This document shows, one piece after another, positions 34,174 to 40,934 of a stretch of 64,000 nt of DNA. The stretch lies in NCBI RefSeq assembly GCF_014207905.1, contig NZ_JACHLB010000001.1:124001-188000 (forward strand), written 5' to 3'. Source of the DNA: Flavobacterium notoginsengisoli (GTDB lineage: Bacteria; Bacteroidota; Bacteroidia; Flavobacteriales; Flavobacteriaceae). A program made the translations under genes and the position numbers. A model generated the notes under the pieces. It worked only from the letters and a program-made list of their open reading frames with translations, searched no databases and had not been told where the DNA came from. The first letter of the stretch is position 1; every line of letters starts with the position of its first letter.

Positions 34174-34755
34174 TCATTGTCCAGATTTTCTTTGAGCCCT
34201 AACCGCATTGATATAAGCCTTATCCATTTGCTGTTTAATTTTCTTATCACTATTATTATACATATATATCCAGGCTCCCCACACTGTTTCATCCTGAATC
34301 ATCCGTAATTCAACCTCTTTACGATTATTGCTGGAATTTAATCCCCATTTGCACAAATTTGTTATTGCCAGCATTACAGTTAAATACAATATCCATCTCC
34401 CAAAAACAATTTTATAAAACAGCTTTGCATCCTGTTCCGGAAATAACAGAACCTGAAATTTCCTAACGATGCTTTTAGGCTGTCTTCCAATCATATATTT
34501 CATATCAAGGATGCCTTTCTGCAGAATAACTTCTACGGTACTAATATCAAATGGTTGGGAAAGCTTTATTTCTCCCTCAGATTCCTTTTTAAATGAATCA
34601 ATTTTATCTTTCACATTTTTCACTTCTGAAATAAGCGTTACTATATGCTGGTTATTTATTTTCTGTTCCTGCGAAAATTCCTCCATCACCAGCTGTAATG
34701 CATCTTGTTCTATCTGTGTCTTATCTGTATTTGAATTTGTCTTCATTTTGTACAA
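34174..34755 (-). CDS. Hypothetical protein downstream of the relaxase, one membrane helix
   Basis: A 193-residue protein with no signal peptide. A coiled-coil-prone first third (VMEEFSQEQKI to DKIDSFKKESE) is followed by a single membrane helix at ~120-138 (WILYLTVMLAITNL) and a basic C-terminus (KAYINAVRAQRKSGQ). Proteins of this type commonly follow relaxase genes in Bacteroidetes mobilizable elements. It begins 9 bp after the relaxase stop, so it is cotranscribed. Function unknown; a link between the relaxosome and the helper's coupling protein is conceivable. Confidence 0.6.
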   Translation of the reverse strand: MYKMKTNSNTDKTQIEQDALQLVMEEFSQEQKINNQHIVTLISEVKNVKDKIDSFKKESEGEIKLSQPFDISTVEVILQKGILDMKYMIGRQPKSIVRKFQVLLFPEQDAKLFYKIVFGRWILYLTVMLAITNLCKWGLNSSNNRKEVELRMIQDETVWGAWIYMYNNSDKKIKQQMDKAYINAVRAQRKSGQ

Positions 34756-34764
34756 TTTTTATGA

Positions 34765-35784
34765 TCATCTCCTTAATGCTGCTTTCTTTTTTTTCTTTTG
34801 GGAATTTATCTGTAATTCAGGGTTGATATAATCCGGCTGATATTCGGGATTCAATAAGCTGCCTATAGAGCTTGAGACTCCCTCAGCATCTATCCCAATG
34901 CTTTTATTTAAACTGTAGTTCTGATTTTCAATGCCTTGCTTTTTACTTCTTGGAGAATCAGGAATTGACCAGCTGTTTTTGTTATCTTCTTTTTCTTCAC
35001 CAGCATTTTTCATCATATCTTTTTGCTTGTGATATAATATTTTTTCAATTTTCATCAATGAAAAACCAGCTTCGCTTCCTTTTATTTTTACTTTTTTATC
35101 ATCTACAAAAGAAATTCCCCTCCCCTTGAGAACTTTATAGCCTAAATTCCGCATATACTTTTCAAATGTCCAATAGGAACTGGTAAGCTTTAATGCCTGA
35201 TTGATATCTGCCTTGAGTTTTTCTTTCCTCTTATCACAACGGGGCTGCCGCCTGTCTTCTGGCGAAAGAAATGCTTTTGGACTTAATACTTCTTGAAGAC
35301 AGTATTTCTTTTCAAGGCGGCGGCAGAGATCTGCCATGCGCTTATAACTGTTACTGTCACTAACAACCCTGCCATTAAAACCTACTCGGTTTGCAGCAAT
35401 ATGGATATGCCTCTCGTTAGTGTCTTTATGCAATACACAGATGTATTGATTATCTGCTATGCCAAATGCTTTGGCGCATTCTCTGCCAGCTTCCCTAAAC
35501 TGTTCTTTAGTAAGTCTGTCAGTTGGAGCCAAACGCAGCGTCAGATGAAGCATAGGTTTTTCAACACGCCTGCTTAACTTTCTTACATCCTTAAACTGCT
35601 GAGTGAGTTCATACTTATCACCGAAGCAATTATTGTATTCCAATACTTCCGCCCGTCCTTTATGTATAAGATGATCCTGAGATTCAAGTTCAAGTTTTCT
35701 TAGTTCGGATAATTCTTTTTTATCTTCAAGACAATAACTGATACAATGATAAAACGATCGTCCAATACTCACATGCCCTATCAT
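34765..35784 (-). CDS. Relaxase/mobilization nuclease (MobB/BmgA-like)
   Basis: A 339-residue relaxase. The three-His metal motif HIHIAANRV is at residues 126-134, and a second conserved segment PMLHLTLRLAPTDRL precedes it. The nucleophilic Tyr is probably among the N-terminal Tyr residues (FYHCISYCL). It should nick oriT and lead strand transfer with MobC, using another element's conjugation pore. It overlaps mobC by 4 bp (ATGA). A basic C-terminal tail is present. Confidence 0.9.
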   Translation of the reverse strand: MIGHVSIGRSFYHCISYCLEDKKELSELRKLELESQDHLIHKGRAEVLEYNNCFGDKYELTQQFKDVRKLSRRVEKPMLHLTLRLAPTDRLTKEQFREAGRECAKAFGIADNQYICVLHKDTNERHIHIAANRVGFNGRVVSDSNSYKRMADLCRRLEKKYCLQEVLSPKAFLSPEDRRQPRCDKRKEKLKADINQALKLTSSYWTFEKYMRNLGYKVLKGRGISFVDDKKVKIKGSEAGFSLMKIEKILYHKQKDMMKNAGEEKEDNKNSWSIPDSPRSKKQGIENQNYSLNKSIGIDAEGVSSSIGSLLNPEYQPDYINPELQINSQKKKKKAALRR

Positions 35785-36161
35785 GACATACAGCTTTTAA
35801 TTTCCACTGCAAGATCTTTGATTCGTTGGGTGCAGACTTTTAATTCTGCTCTTTCAACTGGATTTAATTCATCATTGCTATTTCTTTTTTTGGCTATTTG
35901 ATTCAGATTCGCAGCCAAATGATTAAGCTGCCCTGTAAAACTCAGGATTTCTTTTGAGAGCACTTTGTTTTTATAATTGATCTTCGCTTTTAATGCAATT
36001 TCACGAAGGTATTCAGAGACAGTAAGATTTACATTTTTAGCCTTGCTTTCAATTATCCTGCGCTCGTAGAGTGTAAACTTAACACCCACGAGCTGGTCTC
36101 TCTTTACTTCTTTTTTAGGTCTGCCTCCCTTATTCTTTATACTATTTCTCTGCTGTTCCAT
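35781..36161 (-). CDS. mobC: Plasmid mobilization relaxosome protein MobC
   Basis: A 126-residue basic protein: GGRPKKEVKRDQLVGVKFTLYERRIIESKAK begins a ribbon-helix-helix-like DNA-binding part, and the MobC family region follows (LNHLAANLNQIAKKRN). It should bind oriT and help the relaxase. It is cotranslated with the relaxase (4-bp overlap), and the oriT-like sequence lies just upstream. Confidence 0.85.
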   Translation of the reverse strand: MEQQRNSIKNKGGRPKKEVKRDQLVGVKFTLYERRIIESKAKNVNLTVSEYLREIALKAKINYKNKVLSKEILSFTGQLNHLAANLNQIAKKRNSNDELNPVERAELKVCTQRIKDLAVEIKSCMS

Positions 36162-36184
36162 AATCTTTCATCATCTATTTTTTT

Positions 36185-36269
36185 GAATGCGGGAGCATGA
36201 AAAAACTCTCGGCGAATGCGGGAGCATGAGAAGAGCCAGCGTTTTGGTTATACCAAAACATAGCTGGCT
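36185..36269. other. Candidate oriT: direct repeats plus long hairpin
   Basis: Two copies of a 16-bp repeat GAATGCGGGAGCATGA (36185-36200, 36214-36229) are followed by an inverted repeat (36234-36248 with 36252-36269): AGCCAGC-GTTTTGGT, TAT loop, ACCAAAAC-ATA-GCTGGCT, i.e. 15 bp with one 3-nt bulge. Its place between mobC and the primase gene is where oriT is expected. Confidence 0.6.
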
Positions 36270-36293
36270 ACCACTGCGCCTGCCACTATAAGG

Positions 36294-37232
36294 TTACAGA
36301 GACCGCTTAAAAGCGTGACCTCGCTTGACCTGCTCTTTGGTCTTTAGCCATTCATTGAGATCTTTCCTGTTTTGGTATAAAAAACTTTGATCGATATATC
36401 TGGAAGGATTTCGGTGCTGCGCTTCAGCAGTCAGTTTTATGCCTGACGGATCTCTGTCGAGATAAAGATTTACTTTCTGATGTTTTTCCATTATCGGCAG
36501 TGACTTGTTAAAAAAAGACAGTGAATTAAGTATCAGAAAATTTGTTTCAAGCCCATCCTTGTTCTGATTGAGCATTTTATAGGAAAGAAAATCAAAAAAA
36601 CCTTCAAAAACGTTTAACGTTTCTGCATCACTGCTGATAAATGTGACATCTTTTGGCGAACTGCTGCCTTTAAAATGTTCATTGCGCAATTCAAATCCTC
36701 CAGAATTATTTGGAAATCCAACAGCTATGTGCTTCCTATTATTTAAACAAAATTCAACCTCTCTGCAGTGTCGCATTGCAACCACTTGGGAAATGCTTCT
36801 GCTGGCCAGGTAATCCGTCAATAAGCTGTCAGCCAATTCACGGACATCAGCAATTACAATTTTATCCAAATGATTATCTTTGTTCCCAGGAGTCATTTCA
36901 TGGCCTGCAGGCTGCACATCATCCTTTTTAAATGAAAGACCTGCGCTGGAGGAAATGCCGCTTCGGTTTAAAAGCTGCAGGAATTCTGAAACTGTACATC
37001 TAAAATACTCAATCCCAAAATCAATTATATTTCCTCCCTTTCCTAATCCGTGGTCATACCACACGTTTAATTTTTGATTCACTTTAAAAGAAGGAGTTTT
37101 TTCATTTCGCAGCGGCGACAGGAACCAGTAATCCTGATTTTTAATTTTTGATGGTTCATGTCCTAATACCTTAAGATAATTGACTAAATCTATCTGGTTT
37201 GCAATTTTACAATTGAACTTTTCCATAATCAT
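36294..37232 (-). CDS. DNA primase-like protein with TOPRIM domain
   Basis: A 312-residue primase-like protein. The N-terminal region (LSPLRNEKTPSFKVNQKLN.WYDHGLGKGGNIIDF) aligns with the CHC2 zinc-finger primases, but the zinc-binding Cys and His of CPFHNEKTPSF are replaced (LSPLRNEKTPSF), so it probably binds no zinc. A TOPRIM domain follows: VFEGFFDFLSY and YLDRDPSG. It would prime replication of the excised circle, as does PrmN1 in NBU1. Flanked by oriT-like and iteron-like sequences. Confidence 0.8.
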   Translation of the reverse strand: MIMEKFNCKIANQIDLVNYLKVLGHEPSKIKNQDYWFLSPLRNEKTPSFKVNQKLNVWYDHGLGKGGNIIDFGIEYFRCTVSEFLQLLNRSGISSSAGLSFKKDDVQPAGHEMTPGNKDNHLDKIVIADVRELADSLLTDYLASRSISQVVAMRHCREVEFCLNNRKHIAVGFPNNSGGFELRNEHFKGSSSPKDVTFISSDAETLNVFEGFFDFLSYKMLNQNKDGLETNFLILNSLSFFNKSLPIMEKHQKVNLYLDRDPSGIKLTAEAQHRNPSRYIDQSFLYQNRKDLNEWLKTKEQVKRGHAFKRSL

Positions 37233-37318
37233 TTTCTTTTAGTGAATCCATTGGCTGTTCCAGTCAAATCTGTTTATCTGCTGGTGAAAAAAAAATTATT
37301 CATATATCCGCAATACTT

Positions 37319-37506
37319 TGATGCAGTTTAAATCTAAACCGCTGAATATACAGGCATTGCAGTGCATCACTATCTGCATCACTGCATCATTTTATTTTCA
37401 GGCTGCATCAATACTGCATCATAAATACCGGTATTGTTATTTGATGCAGACTTTGATGCAGATATCCTTACCCCGCCTGTGAGGTTTTAGAACTAATTCT
37501 GCATCA
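37319..37506. repeat. Iteron-like array of TGCATCA with central palindrome
   Basis: Nine exact copies of TGCATCA or its complement lie in 188 bp. Five plus-sense copies (37363, 37375, 37383, 37404, 37415) face two minus-sense copies (37442, 37454) across the palindrome AATACCGGTATT (37424-37435); outer copies are at 37319 and 37500. The last lies inside the end of the helicase gene. This fits a replication origin or a regulatory operator. Confidence 0.75.
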
Positions 37507-38734
37507 TAGCATCAAATATTTTAAGAAACAGAATCCTTTTAATAGTGTAAAAACGTCCCCTCCTGTCTACTTTCACATATTCACCGTGCGATAACAATTC
37601 AATTCCGCAATAAGACTTTGTATTATCCTCCGGCATGAAGCCCCATCTTTTAAGAATATTTCTTATTTCATTAGCAGAAATATCCGTTCTGCTGTTTTGT
37701 TTTCTCAACAGCATAAAAATATCATTTGGAGCCAGCTTCAGCTCATCTTCTTCCATTTTCTCAAAACATTCATTTATAAGCTCAAGAACAATTATTTCAC
37801 CTTTGTTTCGATTTACAAGTTTTAGAAGAGAAGCGGTCATAATCTGTTCCGGTCTGAACCACATTCTTGTTTTCTGCTGGGAAAAGTAATCTCTCATCTG
37901 AAGATATTTTAAAAAGCAGGGGATCTCCTTATTAAGTTTTTTAAGGAAGAATACATCTTCCGCGCTAATAGTCTGAATTTTACGAATCCAAAAACGGATT
38001 TCCTCTTCATCTATCTGGATAAAATTATCTTCATTATTTGAACAGAGAATAAACTTTGCAAAAAATTCAATTTCCTGCCGGTCCTTCCCTTTTGCTTCTA
38101 TCTTGTCATTATCAGTTGTAGAAAGATACTTTAACCTTTCAGTAATTTCTTTTTTATCAAAAAAGACTTCATCAATGGCGACAATCAGCATACTTGCCCA
38201 ATCAGAATTAAACTGCGAGCCGAAGGAATCTCCTTTTATGTATGTCATATTCATGCCAAAAATCGCTTTCAGCCATTTTATAAAAGAACTTTTCCCTGTA
38301 GACCGTTCTTTGCTGACCAGACAAAGTATTGGCAGTGTCTGGGTAGGCTTCTCATATAGAATCTTCAAATAATCTAACCCCAGCTTGATTTGGTCCCCAA
38401 AAATATGGCTCATAAACTGCATTGAATTTGGAATCATTTTTTCGAGCTCATCCAGCGGAAAATCTTCAATGGCAGGTTTATTTGGAAGTTCATGGTAAGT
38501 ATTATAGAAATCATGAACAATCTGCTCATAACCAAAATGATTTGGAATACAGCAGAACCCGTCTAATTTCAGCACACTATTTAAAAATGATTTTCCATGA
38601 TCCGAAATGATCGTTTCACGATTCCAGCGGACCATTACTTTTACTTTATCGCCTGATATTAAAGGCTTATCAATTATTTTGAAATAGGAAGTTCCTACCC
38701 TGATATAAGGAATATCTAAGTCCATAAAATTCAA
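37493..38734 (-). CDS. Helicase, primase-helicase (DUF5906, D5-like) family
   Basis: A 413-residue P-loop protein with Walker A SKERSTGKSS (141-150) and Walker B LIVAIDEV (183-190), followed by LKYLSTTDNDKIEAKGKD and FILCSNNEDNFIQ (sensor region). This is the SF3/D5-like helicase type used by phages and mobile elements. A C-terminal region holds a winged-helix-like part. It should unwind the origin during replication of the excised element and works with the primase encoded next to it. Confidence 0.8.
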   Translation of the reverse strand: MNFMDLDIPYIRVGTSYFKIIDKPLISGDKVKVMVRWNRETIISDHGKSFLNSVLKLDGFCCIPNHFGYEQIVHDFYNTYHELPNKPAIEDFPLDELEKMIPNSMQFMSHIFGDQIKLGLDYLKILYEKPTQTLPILCLVSKERSTGKSSFIKWLKAIFGMNMTYIKGDSFGSQFNSDWASMLIVAIDEVFFDKKEITERLKYLSTTDNDKIEAKGKDRQEIEFFAKFILCSNNEDNFIQIDEEEIRFWIRKIQTISAEDVFFLKKLNKEIPCFLKYLQMRDYFSQQKTRMWFRPEQIMTASLLKLVNRNKGEIIVLELINECFEKMEEDELKLAPNDIFMLLRKQNSRTDISANEIRNILKRWGFMPEDNTKSYCGIELLSHGEYVKVDRRGRFYTIKRILFLKIFDAMMQN

Positions 38735-38818
38735 ATTGCAATCCTTATAGTTTTAGCATAAGAATTTGATTAAAAAATAACGAATTGTTTTTCGCGTTTT
38801 CTGCAGGAGTCAAAGGCC

Positions 38819-39154
38819 TTATTTTTTCCACAAAGCAGCATTTGCGTTTTCAAGATCTTCAGTAGTACTGATGATGTCTCCGTTTAGATAATCAAGAAGA
38901 TCCACTTTTCTAAAATAGATTTTCTTTTGCCCTTTCTTCTTTGTGTATCTAATCTTTCGCTGGTGGGTTAGCTGATAAATATACTTAACCTCTATTGACA
39001 GAAACTCGGCAGCTTCTTCAGAGGAATAGACATCTTTACTATTTAAAGATAATTTCATTAATGCTTTCTTAATGAAAGCATCCTGTTTGTTAGCTAGTTC
39101 CTGTACGATCAATTCTAATCGTTCAATTTTGGAAGTAAAATTACTCGTGTCCAT
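38819..39154 (-). CDS. Excisionase-like helix-turn-helix protein
   Basis: The start at 39154 (MDTSNFTSKIERLE) is preferred; the longer frame adds 23 residues of poor quality. An N-terminal coiled-coil-like helix is followed by a MerR/excisionase-type HTH: SSEEAAEFLSIEVKYIYQLTHQRKIRYTKKKGQKKIYF. Bacteroidetes elements usually have one such gene ahead of the replication and mobilization genes; it may direct excision or regulate the operon. 111 residues. Confidence 0.75.
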   Translation of the reverse strand: MDTSNFTSKIERLELIVQELANKQDAFIKKALMKLSLNSKDVYSSEEAAEFLSIEVKYIYQLTHQRKIRYTKKKGQKKIYFRKVDLLDYLNGDIISTTEDLENANAALWKK

Positions 39155-39331
39155 GATTCTATTTTTTGAATTAAGAGACAAGTTTAAAGAGGTTTGGTGA
39201 AGTAAAAAATCGTGTAAAAACATTTTACATGTCTAAAATAATCTATACTGATTAATACCCAGGTGGGGTAAATCATTATAACTTATTTTATTCAAAAAAT
39301 GAGATTGCAGTAATGAAGTTTTACAAATAGT

Positions 39332-40156
39332 TTAGTCCAATTTTTCAAATAATCGGGTAAAATCATTACTGTGCAATATTTTCTTTTTTTGGTTTATTAC
39401 GATATACGTATTCAGAAAATCAACGATTTTGGTATTGGATCTATCTTTGATCTGAGAATTCCAGTTTTGCTGGATATTGAAAAGTGAGGCTAATATTTCA
39501 ACGATATTTTGTTTGGAATTTCTTTTATTATCGATTTTTATAGCAATTGTTCCTTCTTTTATTTTTATTCCATTACAAAGCTTATAGAGATTATCGATCG
39601 AAAATTGGTCTTGAAAAACATCTTTATGTTTTTCTATGATCAATTCAAATTCTCTTGAGCCAATCTGTTTAATGATATCTCCATTGGATAAGTTTATCAC
39701 ATCTTTAAAACTGAGGCCATTTTGAATTGACGAAATAGCTCTGCTTTCTTCAAAAACTACTTTCCTCTCTTTAAATATTTCTTTAGGGTTTAGAATATAC
39801 TGATTTAAAATTTTTAGAATATGCACTGGAGTTTTTGTCTCAAATAGATAAAGCAAAATGGACTGAATCAAAACAAGCAGAAAAGCATAGAATGTTTGAT
39901 TATAAATATCTGGATTCTTTGAAATTTCATTTCCAAAGAGAATTCCTAAAAAACAGGATAACAGGAAAAGTGAAAACAAGATTATCAATCTGCTTTTATT
40001 GATTCCTATATAATATTTAAACTTTTCTTCAGCGTATAAATTTATCAAAAGAGGTTTGACAATGAAAAATAATCTAAAGAGCAGGAACATGGGAAAACCA
40101 ATCTTTGCAAAATATAACACAACCGTTATGATGTAGATATAAATTTCCATGTTCAA
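39332..40156 (-). CDS. Hypothetical membrane protein near attR, 274 aa
   Basis: No family recognised. Three hydrophobic helices lie in the first half (approximately residues 5-33, 53-70 and 86-103), then a soluble C-terminal part of ~150 residues (KVVFEESRAISSIQNGL to LFEKLD). It sits between the excisionase-like gene and the right end of the element, the place where variable cargo is often found. A role in phage defence or host interaction is only a guess. Confidence 0.6.
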   Translation of the reverse strand: MNMEIYIYIITVVLYFAKIGFPMFLLFRLFFIVKPLLINLYAEEKFKYYIGINKSRLIILFSLFLLSCFLGILFGNEISKNPDIYNQTFYAFLLVLIQSILLYLFETKTPVHILKILNQYILNPKEIFKERKVVFEESRAISSIQNGLSFKDVINLSNGDIIKQIGSREFELIIEKHKDVFQDQFSIDNLYKLCNGIKIKEGTIAIKIDNKRNSKQNIVEILASLFNIQQNWNSQIKDRSNTKIVDFLNTYIVINQKKKILHSNDFTRLFEKLD

Positions 40157-40230
40157 TCAGTTAGCTTACATAAAAATAAGCAAAACTAATTGAAAATAAA
40201 ACAAGACATTTTTTGCAGTACTTTAAAAAA

Positions 40231-40252
40231 TGTTCGTCAAATGTTCGTCAAA
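40231..40252 (+). repeat. Two tandem 11-bp repeats (TGTTCGTCAAA), right arm
   Basis: Two perfect copies with the same sequence and orientation as the left-arm repeats, 45 bp inside attR. Occurrence at both ends supports binding by the integrase or excisionase. Confidence 0.85.
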
Positions 40253-40257
40253 AAAAA

Positions 40258-40288
40258 TAAAAAAGCCTTCACACATTTGCGAAGGCTT
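40258..40288 (-). terminator. Element-borne terminator of the reconstituted tRNA
   Basis: On the minus strand: stem AAGCCTTC/GAAGGCTT with a 10-nt loop and T-run, 12 bp after the tRNA. It belongs to the element and replaces the host terminator at 28007. Confidence 0.7.
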
Positions 40289-40297
40289 GATTTTACT

Positions 40298-40345
40298 AGT
40301 GGTCCCACCTGGGCTCGAACCAGGGACCACCTGATTATGAGTCAG
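40298..40345 (-). repeat. attR: 48-bp repeat forming the tRNA 3' half
   Basis: Identical to 28053-28100. Element-derived sequence here restores the complete tRNA. Confidence 0.92.
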
Positions 40346-40373
40346 GTGCTCTAACCAGCTGAGCTATAGGACC
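40300..40373 (-). tRNA. tRNA with CAT anticodon (elongator Met or Ile2)
   Basis: A complete 74-nt cloverleaf: acceptor GGTCCTA/TGGGACC with discriminator A, D arm GCTC/GAGC, anticodon arm CCTGA-CTCATAA-TCAGG, T arm CCTGG-TTCGAGC-CCAGG. CCA is not encoded. Sequence alone does not distinguish elongator Met from lysidine-modified Ile2. The 3' half comes from the inserted element. Confidence 0.9.
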
Positions 40374-40519
40374 GGTTTAGAGGATGCAATATTACTACTA
40401 TTTTTCATTCACTCCAAATATTTTAAGACATCATTTGTATTTAATTTTAAATCTTTCCTAGAATTTCAAAAACGAAATTGATTTTCAATATCTTATTCAA
40501 AAACTAAAATGACATTTTT

Positions 40520-40924
40520 TTATTTAATTTCTTGACAAAGCTCTACCAAAACGCCATTTGTGTTCTTCGGATGCAGGAAAACAACCAATTTATTGTCGGC
40601 GCCTTTCTTCGGAACTTCATTTATAAGTACAAAACCTTCACTTTTTAATCGTGAAATTTCAGCTTCGATATCATCAACGTCAAAAGCAATGTGATGAATT
40701 CCTTCTCCTTTCTTTTCCAAAAACTTCGCAATTGGACTTTCTGGATTCGTTGCCACTAAAAGTTCAATTTTGTTATTTCCCGTTTGAAAAAAAGAAGTCA
40801 GAACGCCTTCGCTTTCTACCGCTTCCATTTTATAAGACGGAACGCCGAGCATTTTTTCGAACAAAATATTGGCATCGTCCATATTTTTTACCGCAATTCC
40901 GATATGTTCTATTTTGTTTACCAT
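40520..40924 (-). CDS. mce: Methylmalonyl-CoA epimerase
   Basis: A 134-residue VOC-fold protein. Metal ligands are His in IEHIGIAVKN, His in GIHHIAFDV and Glu in GVLVELCQ. It interconverts (2R)- and (2S)-methylmalonyl-CoA in propionate metabolism. Length and motifs agree with the family. First chromosomal gene after the element; its mutase partner is not in this window. Confidence 0.9.
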   Translation of the reverse strand: MVNKIEHIGIAVKNMDDANILFEKMLGVPSYKMEAVESEGVLTSFFQTGNNKIELLVATNPESPIAKFLEKKGEGIHHIAFDVDDIEAEISRLKSEGFVLINEVPKKGADNKLVVFLHPKNTNGVLVELCQEIK

Positions 40925-40934
40925 TCTTTAAATT

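Larger units (their letters stand above)
28053..40345. mobile_element. Integrative and mobilizable element in tRNA(CAT), ~12.2 kb
   Basis: Boundaries are a perfect 48-bp direct repeat (28053-28100 and 40298-40345), giving a 12,245-bp unit. The integrase lies at the left end and the restored tRNA at the right. The backbone includes an excisionase-like HTH gene, DUF5906 helicase, TOPRIM primase, mobC, a MOB relaxase with an oriT-like hairpin, and a candidate replication origin. There is no type IV secretion system, so transfer would require a helper conjugative element. Cargo includes two DUF1254/DUF1214 proteins, a zeta-toxin-like gene with small partner, and a membrane protein. The order is reminiscent of Bacteroides NBU elements. 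Nothing looks broken. Confidence 0.9.

Noticed and set aside
39256..39270. Short hairpin TACCC-AGGTG-GGGTA with the 10-mer CCCAGGTGGG also found in the tRNA
   Set aside because: A 10-bp match is too short to be called an attachment site, and the real 48-bp repeats define the element ends.
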